A stretch of 6,300 nt of DNA from an uncultured Allobaculum sp. (GTDB taxonomy: Bacteria; Bacillota_I; Bacilli_A; Erysipelotrichales; Erysipelotrichaceae), in contig CAJTVE010000104.1 of the NCBI GenBank assembly GCA_910579655.1, positions 1-6,300 on the forward strand, in the 5' to 3' direction. The position numbers were made by a program, and so were the translations under genes. Shown piece after piece: positions 1 through 5,231 of the stretch; position 1 is the stretch's first letter; the number at the start of each line of letters is the position of its first letter. Under the pieces are notes generated by a model. That model had not been told where the DNA came from. It saw nothing but the letters and a program-made list of their open reading frames with translations, and ran no database searches.

Positions 1-70
1 CTCGCACACAGAAGTTAAGCCATTGAACGCCGACGATAGTGTAAAAGCAAAAATAGGAAGTCGCCAGACG
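1..70 (+). rRNA. rrf: 5S ribosomal RNA, 3' part (5' end outside window)
   Basis: The first ~70 bases match the 3' two-thirds of bacterial 5S rRNA. The conserved ACAGAAGTTAAG block is at about 8-19, an AACGCCGACGATAGTG block (the usual GCGCCGATGGTAGTG) follows at 26-41, and the closing strand AGGAAGTCGCCAGAC ends near 70. The 5' ~45 nt, including the partner of the terminal helix, lie outside the window, so the exact 3' end is approximate. A strong terminator starts 7 nt later, as expected for the last gene of a 16S-23S-5S operon entering from the left. No tRNA follows it. The identification rests on recalled consensus and was not aligned. Confidence 0.85.
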
Positions 71-76
71 AAAGTA

Positions 77-118
77 AGCCCTGGAGGATATGAGAAATCA
101 TATCCTCCAGGGCTTTTT
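77..118 (+). terminator. Intrinsic terminator of the rRNA operon
   Basis: A perfect 17-bp inverted repeat (77-93 with 98-114, starting AGCCCTGGAGG) encloses a GAAA tetraloop (94-97) and runs into TTTTT (114-118). This is a textbook Rho-independent terminator 7 nt after the 5S rRNA. Because the stem is perfect, it also forms on the opposite strand, where it is followed by only a weak T run. It could partly stop transcripts from the convergent MATE gene that ends at 189, for which no other terminator is visible. Confidence 0.92.
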
Positions 119-188
119 ACATCATCTAGTCCTCTTTTATAAAATGTATAGTCAAATGAATTCCTGTGCTCTTCAAGTATGGAACACC

Positions 189-1484
189 TTACTGGAGGGA
201 TGACATCCAGTTTCTTCTTCGGAAAATGATCAGGCAGAGAATATAACGGATGACCTCTTCAGAAGAAAGCAGCAGGTAAATCCAGGTAATCTGGGTTTTG
301 AATAAATACAACCCAAGAAAAGCCAGAGGGACACCAAATACCCAGGTTCCCGTCAGGTCGACAGCCAATAAAACACCAGTGTGACCACCCGAACGTAAGA
401 TACCGCCGCCTAATACCATGTTTTGAACCTTAACCAGACTCAGCAGGCCAAATATCAGCAACAGATGGACACAGATTGAAGCGGTTTGCTCATCGACTGA
501 ATAAATCTGCACATATAACGGTGCCAGGCAGGCAAGCAACCCGAACAGCAGCAACGAAAACCAGAAGGAAAGCTTCATCAGATCATGAGAATGAGCCAGA
601 GCCAGCTCGTCCTCTTTGCAGCCAAGGTCCTGACCAACCAGGATGCCAGCCGCCTGCGAAAAGCCCATCAACAATCCCATATATAAACTTTGAATTGGAA
701 CTGTCATTGTCATGGCTGCACTGCCTGCAAGAGTGGAATGACCATAGACCATCATATAGACGTTTTCTCCAAGGCTCCAGAAAAAATCAGCCAGGACCAG
801 TGGAAGAACAACTTTAAGCAAAGCATTCATGTTCACGTCGCAATGTTCTTTGACGAAAAGCCAGGGCAGATTCTTTCTGGTAAAGTAGAGAACCATTGCG
901 CTCATCAGAAAACTGGAAAGAACAGTTGCCAGGGCTGCCCCATGCATACCCAAGTTCCATCCAAAAATGAATAGAGCATTGAGTAAAGTGTTCGCACCAA
1001 TTCCGATGGCGGAAGCATAAAAGGGTTCTTTTGGGAATCCAAAGCACCGAAGCATCACCGAATAGATAATAGTAAAGGAGTGAAAGGGCAATGACCAAAT
1101 GGCGATGCGCAAGTAAGCCGTTGCCAGATCGGCTGCATCCTGGGTATACCACCTCATGACCGGAAAAAAGCATGACAACGCACTAATGAATAAGACTGCA
1201 ACGATAGACCAGCAGCTGATCCGGTGACATAAGGCTGAACTTTCCTGATAGGCCTTACGGCCAGCGTACTGGGCGGCAAAAATGCCAAGCCCTGAGGCCG
1301 CGGCGGTCAGAACGGTCTGAAAGATCGAGATATATTTACCCGCAAAGCCGGCAGCGGCAATTGTAGCAACGCCTAACTGTCCAATCATGACCTGATCAAT
1401 GACTGTTAATGAGTTTTGAACCAGTGACTGTAAGGCTGCTGGTACAGCAATCGCAAAAACGTCATGTCTAAATGTCTTTTCCAT
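189..1484 (-). CDS. MATE family efflux transporter
   Basis: This is a 431-residue integral membrane protein of the multidrug and toxic compound extrusion (MATE) family. These are cation-coupled antiporters that export drugs, cationic compounds or metabolites across the cytoplasmic membrane. The hydrophobicity pattern suits about 12 transmembrane helices in two homologous halves. The first half opens with AIAVPAALQSLVQNSLTVID then VMIGQLG (residues 11-38), and the second with VVLPLVLADFFWSLGENVYM (225-244). The conserved GILRSGGHTG...DLTGTWVFGVPLA block is at 361-388. The length is normal for the family (about 430-460). The frame is open further upstream to 1592, but that stretch overlaps the lacI-type gene. 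The ATG at 1484 is preferred because MATE homology starts there and a purine-rich AGAGAGAG lies 8 nt upstream. It overlaps the regulator's 3' end by 17 bp, which suggests one mRNA and translational coupling. The substrate cannot be told from sequence. Confidence 0.93.
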   Translation of the reverse strand: MEKTFRHDVFAIAVPAALQSLVQNSLTVIDQVMIGQLGVATIAAAGFAGKYISIFQTVLTAAASGLGIFAAQYAGRKAYQESSALCHRISCWSIVAVLFISALSCFFPVMRWYTQDAADLATAYLRIAIWSLPFHSFTIIYSVMLRCFGFPKEPFYASAIGIGANTLLNALFIFGWNLGMHGAALATVLSSFLMSAMVLYFTRKNLPWLFVKEHCDVNMNALLKVVLPLVLADFFWSLGENVYMMVYGHSTLAGSAAMTMTVPIQSLYMGLLMGFSQAAGILVGQDLGCKEDELALAHSHDLMKLSFWFSLLLFGLLACLAPLYVQIYSVDEQTASICVHLLLIFGLLSLVKVQNMVLGGGILRSGGHTGVLLAVDLTGTWVFGVPLAFLGLYLFKTQITWIYLLLSSEEVIRYILCLIIFRRRNWMSSLQ

Positions 1485-2436
1485 ATCCAGTACTCTCTCT
1501 TTCCAGTAAAACTGGTTTGGAAATAAAGTTAGGGACAGGATTGAAAATCGCTGACAAAGCCGCCTTGGCCTGTTCTTCATAGTTCTGAGCAACTGTGGTC
1601 AAAGAGGGATGGCAGAAAGCGCCACTTTGGATCCCATCAAATCCACAGACAGAAATCTGTTCAGGAACTTGAATATGGTGATCCTGAAGATAGCGGATCA
1701 GTTCCAGTGCAAGCAGATCACTGGTACAGAACACCACTGAATGCGAGACAAAAGGCAGCGTCTCATAAAGAAGAAGACGTTCCTTTTTGTCTGGTGGAAC
1801 AATTTGAATGGTTGTCTTCAAACCCGCCTGAGCCAGCCCCTCTACACGGTCAAGATCTGGATCTTCAGCAGCGAAGATCAGACACAAGACTTCCTTATGA
1901 CCACGTTCAATCAGATGATGACCTAAAAGTCTTCCGCCATATCGATCATCATTGCTTACTCCGACCGGTTCATCCATTCCGCCGTTGAAAACCACCAGCG
2001 GAATATGAAGCTGGTTTTTTAAAGAGGCATAATCTGTCTTGCAGAAGCCGGCGACAATGACACCTTTCATGTTCCAGGTGCTCGCAAACTCTGCAATTTC
2101 TTCCCAGTTTGTGGCAGAACGGACAACAAGATCCAGATCATGCTGGTTGGCTTTGACAAGCAGGGCCGACAAAGTCTGGGAAATATAAGGATCTTCAAAA
2201 GGTCTGCCGGTATAAATCGGATGGTCATTGACGACAAATCCAATCAAAGAACGTGGATTACGCCCTAACAAGACCTCAGCCCGCGAAGGAAGGTAGCCGC
2301 TTTCCTCAATGGCCTGTAAAACTCGTTTTTCGGTTTCATAAGAGATTTTGTGATGTTTGCCGTTGAGAACATTGGAGACGGTGGCTACTGATAATCCAAG
2401 TTTTTCGGCGATATCAATCAGTCTGACTTTTTCCAT
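1468..2436 (-). CDS. LacI/GalR family transcriptional regulator
   Basis: This 322-residue DNA-binding repressor or activator is controlled by a small ligand. The N-terminal helix-turn-helix is unmistakable (residues about 5-27, IDIAEKLGLSVATVSNVLNG). The hinge region ends at GYLPSRAEVLLGRNPRSLIGF (47-67), and a periplasmic-binding-protein-like sensor follows. Hallmarks of that domain are IPLVVFNGG (145-153), SNDDRYGGRLLGHHLIERGH (161-180) and VCGFDGIQSGAFCHPSLTTV (263-282). The length is typical. The ATG at 2436 is chosen because MEKVRLIDIAEKLGLS matches the family's usual N-terminus. The alternative ATG at 2445 (three residues longer) lies inside a likely -10 box. No convincing Shine-Dalgarno precedes either start. 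The next gene, a MATE exporter, overlaps its end by 17 bp, so the regulator probably controls its own two-gene operon. The ligand is unknown. Most relatives sense sugars, but export as the regulated function would be less usual. Confidence 0.93.
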   Translation of the reverse strand: MEKVRLIDIAEKLGLSVATVSNVLNGKHHKISYETEKRVLQAIEESGYLPSRAEVLLGRNPRSLIGFVVNDHPIYTGRPFEDPYISQTLSALLVKANQHDLDLVVRSATNWEEIAEFASTWNMKGVIVAGFCKTDYASLKNQLHIPLVVFNGGMDEPVGVSNDDRYGGRLLGHHLIERGHKEVLCLIFAAEDPDLDRVEGLAQAGLKTTIQIVPPDKKERLLLYETLPFVSHSVVFCTSDLLALELIRYLQDHHIQVPEQISVCGFDGIQSGAFCHPSLTTVAQNYEEQAKAALSAIFNPVPNFISKPVLLERESTGYGKDI

Positions 2437-2443
2437 GGTTCTC

Positions 2444-2471
2444 ATTATAGAAAATGAAAATTTACTCCCAA
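2444..2471 (-). promoter_or_regulatory. Putative sigma-A promoter of the lacI-type/MATE operon
   Basis: On the - strand a consensus -10 TATAAT (2449-2444) is preceded at a 16-bp spacing by TTGGGA (2471-2466), which matches the TTGACA -35 box at 4 of 6 positions. Transcription would start about 7 nt downstream of the -10, at or next to the A of the ATG at 2436, giving little or no 5' leader. This argues against the upstream ATG at 2445, which would be untranscribed. Inferred from motif and spacing only. Confidence 0.45.
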
Positions 2472-2488
2472 AACGTTAAATTGTTAAC
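2472..2488. promoter_or_regulatory. Possible operator: AACGTT core plus interrupted palindrome
   Basis: Directly upstream of the putative -35 box lie the palindrome AACGTT (2472-2477) and the overlapping interrupted inverted repeat GTTAA-ATTG-TTAAC (2475-2488). LacI-family operators are typically A/T-rich palindromes with a central CG, so AACGTT fits the general style, but the flanks are only partly symmetric. The position, just upstream of the promoter of a LacI-type gene, is the main argument. Autoregulation is an inference. Confidence 0.22.
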
Positions 2489-2503
2489 CTGCTTTGGGGC
2501 AGG
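2488..2503 (-). terminator. Weak hairpin downstream of the GGCT-like gene
   Basis: The inverted repeat CCTGC/GCAGG (2488-2492 with 2499-2503) has a 6-nt loop. On the - strand it is followed by TTAACAATTT, which is only partly T-rich. It lies about 95 bp after the stop of the gamma-glutamylcyclotransferase-like gene and could be a poor terminator separating that gene from the lacI-type operon. The 5-bp stem is short enough to be chance. Confidence 0.2.
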
Positions 2504-2596
2504 CTGGAATGATGGAAATGGACCAGAATCTGTCAATTAGCAAAACGTGGTCATGCCGAAAAAGAGAAGTGATGATTGGATCGGAGAGTTCGAGAT

Positions 2597-3109
2597 TTAC
2601 TCCTCCTTTTCTTTCATTGCTAAGATGCAGTCTTTTAATAAATCCTGTTCTTGACGAATGGAATGTAGGGCCTGCGCATATGCATTAGCAAGATAGGTCT
2701 GGTCAAAGCAGAAATCCTGATATCCTTGAAGGCATTCTTCAAAGTAGAACTTACTGCAAGGAGCCAGATCGTTATCGGTAACCATTTGATAGTAAAAGCA
2801 CTCTAGCACACAGACTGATCCATCCGGTTTGTGAATGGGCAGTTCAATAGTCTTGCGCTTATAGAGATCAGGATATCCTTCATATTCATCCAGACTGGAA
2901 AGATCGGAATCCTCCATACAGAAGCAGCCGACTGGAACCTTAGATGAAGGACTGGGAATTACATCCAGATAGCTGCGGCCAGGAATTCCTCTCATGACCA
3001 GCTGATGATCAGGCAGCCAGCCAGAGCCATAAACTTTTGCGGTTGGAGCTCTTCTTTCCATCTGATCAAGATTCAGATTAGAACCATAAGCGAGATAATA
3101 TAATTTCAT
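2597..3109 (-). CDS. Gamma-glutamylcyclotransferase-like (AIG2/GGCT fold) protein
   Basis: This 170-residue soluble protein of the GGCT/AIG2-like superfamily has members that cyclise gamma-glutamyl compounds (peptides or amines) to 5-oxoproline and the free amine or amino acid. The signature substrate-binding loop is at the N-terminus (LAYGSNLN, residues 6-13). The conserved LDEYEGYP (73-80) carries the likely general-acid/base glutamate, E77. The C-terminal GYQDFCFDQTYL (129-140) resembles the usual segment of the family. The reading frame is open to 3160, but the ATG at 3109 is chosen because YGSN lies close to the N-terminus in relatives and AAGGAAGGA sits about 9 nt upstream. A separate AT-rich promoter precedes it. 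It is transcribed toward the lacI-type operon across a 160-bp gap and divergently from the sugar kinase gene, with no evident functional link to either. The exact substrate is unknown. Confidence 0.87.
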   Translation of the reverse strand: MKLYYLAYGSNLNLDQMERRAPTAKVYGSGWLPDHQLVMRGIPGRSYLDVIPSPSSKVPVGCFCMEDSDLSSLDEYEGYPDLYKRKTIELPIHKPDGSVCVLECFYYQMVTDNDLAPCSKFYFEECLQGYQDFCFDQTYLANAYAQALHSIRQEQDLLKDCILAMKEKEE

Positions 3110-3148
3110 ACCATTAATTCCTTCCTTTATATATTTATATATTATTAG

Positions 3149-3177
3149 AATATAATGCATAGATTAGTAAATATGAA
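3149..3177 (-). promoter_or_regulatory. Putative promoter of the GGCT-like gene
   Basis: On the - strand, TTCATA (3177-3172) and TATATT (3154-3149) are separated by exactly 17 bp. They match the sigma-A -35 and -10 consensus at 4 and 5 of 6 positions. The start site would be near 3142, leaving a leader of about 33 nt with the AAGGAAGG ribosome binding site. The surrounding stretch 3125-3180 is very AT-rich, so chance matches are likely and the call is tentative. Confidence 0.4.
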
Positions 3178-3549
3178 ATTGGGAATAGAATCAGGATATA
3201 ACCAACCAGGTTCAGCAGGAAGAAAACGTGAGAAAAAAAGATCTGGGTGCGTCTGAGACAGCGAGAATCTGGTCCAGTCCCAGCTTTTTTAACTCTCAAA
3301 AAGAATGGCGAATCCGCAATGAGCGGCTTTAATTTGATGTCCGGAAATATTCAGAGAATCTATCGGGAATATATCCGGATCGATTTCGAAGATGGAGGAG
3401 GACATGCTAGTATTGGATTATCACATGACAGCTGTCCTGACTCTACGGAAGAGCAGCAGATATGGTTTTCGGATAGAATAGCGCATACAGATGCTACTGC
3501 TCAAAATATAGTTTTCATCTTGTTTCATCATTAAAACAGGCAGCTGTCC
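3178..3549. other. Intergenic region between divergent genes; one unrecognised open frame
   Basis: This gap separates the GGCT-like gene (leftward) from the KDG-kinase-like gene (rightward). A + strand frame is open for 95 codons (3247-3534) with a glycine-rich IRIDFEDGGGHASIG stretch. It has no Shine-Dalgarno at its first ATG or at the internal ATG at 3319, and I recognise no family, so I do not call it a gene. It could be decayed coding sequence. Near 3243-3292, CTGGG...CCCAG followed by CTTTTTT resembles a loose terminator with a large irregular loop. The perfect 10-bp palindrome GACAGCTGTC lies at 3427-3436, and its CAGCTGTCC half recurs at 3541-3549 beside the kinase ribosome binding site. 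I see no riboswitch that I can identify. Confidence 0.35.
3484..3512 (+). promoter_or_regulatory. Weak candidate promoter of the KDG-kinase-like gene
   Basis: TATAGT (3507-3512) lies 17 bp after CATACA (3484-3489), matching the -10 box at 5 of 6 positions and the -35 box at only 3 of 6. A start near 3519 would give a leader of about 42 nt ending in AGGAGG. No better sigma-A-like pair was found by eye in the 200 bp upstream. A regulated promoter needing an activator would fit the poor -35, but this is speculative. Confidence 0.22.
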
Positions 3550-3560
3550 AGGAGGAAACT

Positions 3561-4646
3561 ATGGAAAATTACAATCCGTTGCTGAAGGAACAGACTGGTC
3601 CCAAGTTCATCACGATTGGTGAAATCATGCTTCGCCTGACTCCGCCAAACTATGAAAAGATTCGTGTAGCCAACAATTTTGAGGCCAGCTATGGCGGGGC
3701 AGAAGCCAATATTGCTATGGCTCTGGCCAATCTTGGCGTAGACAGCACCTTTTTTACCGCTGTGCCTAATAACTCACTGGGAAAAAGTGCGATCCGGATG
3801 CTCAGATCGAATGATGTCCATTGCACTCCGGTGATTCTGACCACCCCTGAACAGACACCGACACACCGTTTAGGAACCTATTATCTGGAAACTGGGTATG
3901 GAATTCGTCCAAGCGAGGTCACCTACGATCGAAAACACAGTGCAATTACAGAATTCGACTTTTCACAGGTCGACATTGATGCTCTGCTGGATGGGTATGA
4001 CTGGCTGCACCTGTCAGGCATTACACCTGCTCTTTCTGAAAGCTTGCAGGACTTTATTCTGGATTGTCTGAAGACGGCCAAAGAAAAGGGAATTACCGTC
4101 AGCTTTGATGGCAACTTCCGTTCTAAACTTTGGAGTTGGGAAGAAGCACGGGATTATTGTACAAAATGCCTGCCCTATATTGATGTTCTGTTTGGTATTG
4201 AACCTTATCATCTCTGGAAAGATGAATCAGACCATTCTAAAGGCGACTGGAAAGATGATATCCCCTTCCAGCCTGATTTTAAAGAACAGGATAAAGTCTT
4301 CCGGAAATTCGTAGAACGCTATCCGAATCTGAAGTGCATCGCCCGCCATGTCCGCTATGCGAACAGCGGCAGCGAGAATTCTTTAAAAGCTTACATGTGG
4401 TATGAAGGTGAAACCTTTGAAAGCAAACTCTTTACCTTTAATATTCTCGATCGTGTGGGTGGCGGAGATGCCTTTGCCAGCGGCCTGATCTATGCGATGA
4501 TGCACAATTATGAACCAATGGATATGGTCAATTTTGCGGTGGCAAGCTCTGTGATCAAGCATACAATTCATGGCGATGCGAATATCACGGATAATGTTGA
4601 ATCTATTCAGAATCTGATGAATATGAACTATGACATCAAACGCTGA
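3561..4646 (+). CDS. kdgK: PfkB family sugar kinase, 2-keto-3-deoxygluconate kinase type
   Basis: This 361-residue cytoplasmic kinase belongs to the ribokinase/PfkB family. It probably phosphorylates 2-keto-3-deoxygluconate with ATP to KDPG, the step after uronate/pectin-derived sugar breakdown and before KDPG aldolase. Family landmarks are FITIGEIMLRLTPP (16-29), the sugar-binding YGGAEANIAMALANLG (44-59), SFDGNFRSKLW (181-191), and the C-terminal signature DRVGGGDAFASGLIYA (297-312) with the anion hole and catalytic base D303. The D-x-N-x-R-x-x-L-W motif is typical of KDG kinases rather than fructokinases. The protein is longer than the ~310 residues of classical KdgK, mainly through a charged, tryptophan-containing insert at about 215-245 after GIEPYHLW. 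The start is secure: AGGAGG (3550-3555) is 5 nt upstream. It is separated by 404 bp from a truncated downstream gene. A kinase for a related keto-sugar cannot be excluded. Confidence 0.9.
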   Translation: MENYNPLLKEQTGPKFITIGEIMLRLTPPNYEKIRVANNFEASYGGAEANIAMALANLGVDSTFFTAVPNNSLGKSAIRMLRSNDVHCTPVILTTPEQTPTHRLGTYYLETGYGIRPSEVTYDRKHSAITEFDFSQVDIDALLDGYDWLHLSGITPALSESLQDFILDCLKTAKEKGITVSFDGNFRSKLWSWEEARDYCTKCLPYIDVLFGIEPYHLWKDESDHSKGDWKDDIPFQPDFKEQDKVFRKFVERYPNLKCIARHVRYANSGSENSLKAYMWYEGETFESKLFTFNILDRVGGGDAFASGLIYAMMHNYEPMDMVNFAVASSVIKHTIHGDANITDNVESIQNLMNMNYDIKR

Positions 4647-5036
4647 TTCATTTTCCACCTGATCGAATAAGAATTGACTGGAAAGTAGATACGAAACAAA
4701 ACGAAAAGCTTCAGAATCTTTCTGGTCTGGAATCAACAAAGAAGTGCAGTTCATTATTTTGCCGAATAGTTATGTTCAACCTGAACTCACGAAGGAATTA
4801 CACCTATTGGACTAAATATAGATAAAAGTTCTTTTCATAAAGTAAATAATAAGGATTAATTTCCAAGTCAAGTGCTTTTCCATAAGTATAAATACACTGA
4901 TAGAACGGAGGTGAATTCAATCTATAATAAACTGTTTTTACTTTAGCAAAATAATTTCTAGCAACTTTCAATTTCATGGGTATATTTTGAGCGTGAGTTC
5001 AGTGTTCAATTGAGGTTAGAATAGGAAGTAAAGAAT
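4647..5036. other. Intergenic region between the sugar kinase and the IS-truncated gene
   Basis: About 390 bp, AT-rich, without a gene I can support. No clear terminator for the kinase gene is visible. The perfect Shine-Dalgarno string GGAGGTGA (4907-4914) has no ATG, GTG or TTG at a usable distance. A TATAAT lies at 4923-4928 but lacks a recognisable -35 partner. An 11-bp inverted repeat flanks the middle part (reported separately). The region presumably holds the promoter of the truncated gene starting at 5051, but I cannot place it. Confidence 0.4.
4781..5002. repeat. 11-bp inverted repeat flanking ~200 bp
   Basis: CTGAACTCACG (4781-4791) is the exact reverse complement of CGTGAGTTCAG (4992-5002). 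The 200 bp between them are AT-rich and non-coding. Shorter similar elements (GTTCA/TGAAC) lie just outside or within the arms. The arms could be the ends of a small non-autonomous element, a pair of sites for one regulator, or chance. No flanking direct repeat is evident. Confidence 0.25.
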
Positions 5037-5050
5037 AAGGAGGGATTTTT

Positions 5051-5086
5051 ATGACAAGAAAATCATTTGACCCTGCTGCATGGTAA
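5051..5086 (+). pseudogene. 5' remnant of a gene interrupted by the IS66-like element
   Basis: An ATG at 5051 sits 6 nt after the very strong ribosome binding site AAGGAGGG (5037-5044) and reads MTRKSFDPAA. Codon 11 (TGG) then straddles the junction: its first two bases are chromosomal and the third is the first base of the insertion sequence, whose next bases TAA stop translation. The combination of an excellent start and immediate disruption indicates a real gene cut after ten codons. The remainder should lie beyond the other end of the element, outside this window. Ten residues are too few to name the product. It follows the KDG-kinase-like gene on the same strand, so a role in the same sugar pathway is possible but unproven. 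An alternative is a short leader peptide that happens to end here. Confidence 0.6.
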
Positions 5087-5100
5087 GCGTCAAATAAGTC
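5083..5100. repeat. Terminal inverted repeat of the IS66-like element
   Basis: GTAAGCG at 5083-5089 matches the characteristic first bases of IS66-family ends, and CAAATAAGTC continues the probable repeat. The partner repeat is outside the window, so the inner boundary is estimated. Just inside it, the short direct repeat AAGTC (5096-5100 and 5110-5114) with GGAC and GTCC neighbours may form part of the transposase binding site. Confidence 0.65.
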
Positions 5101-5138
5101 GGACGTTCTAAGTCTGTCCTCCATAAGATAAAATGAAA

Positions 5139-5177
5139 GGCGACTAAACCACCAGATTGAATGGTGATTTAGCCGCC
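5139..5177 (-). terminator. Hairpin between transposase stop and IS end
   Basis: A 16-bp inverted repeat (5139-5154 with 5162-5177) has a 7-nt loop. In RNA made from the - strand all 16 positions pair, two as G-U wobbles. In + strand RNA the same two positions are A-C mismatches. On the - strand it is followed by TTTCATTTTATCTT, and on the + strand by GTTTTTG. It lies 55 bp after the transposase stop and is most likely its terminator, perhaps also blocking read-through from the host gene into the element. Confidence 0.6.
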
Positions 5178-5231
5178 GTTTTTGCGTCGTAGTTATAGCG
5201 AGGTTGCCGGCCCACGATGAAAAGAGCCACT

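Noticed and set aside
476..974. Two overlapping + strand open frames opposite the MATE gene
   Set aside because: Both are antisense shadows of a clearly coding frame. They have low-complexity composition and no family resemblance.
1485..1592. N-terminal extension of the MATE frame by 36 codons
   Set aside because: It lies within the lacI-type gene, shows no transporter homology and would add a non-membrane arginine-rich leader. The ATG at 1484 with AGAGAGAG upstream fits the family start.
3110..3160. 17-residue N-terminal extension of the GGCT-like protein
   Set aside because: It would place the YGSN loop unusually far in, and the good AAGGAAGGA ribosome binding site lies within this stretch, pointing to the ATG at 3109.
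3243..3292. T-box, riboswitch or attenuator in the kinase leader
   Set aside because: CTGGG...CCCAG plus a T run looks terminator-like, but the stem is only 5 bp around a ~30-nt irregular loop. No T-box or known riboswitch motif is recognisable.
4907..4928. GGAGGTGA followed by TATAAT as the start of a small gene
   Set aside because: There is no ATG, GTG or TTG within 5-15 nt after the ribosome-binding-like string and no meaningful open frame follows.
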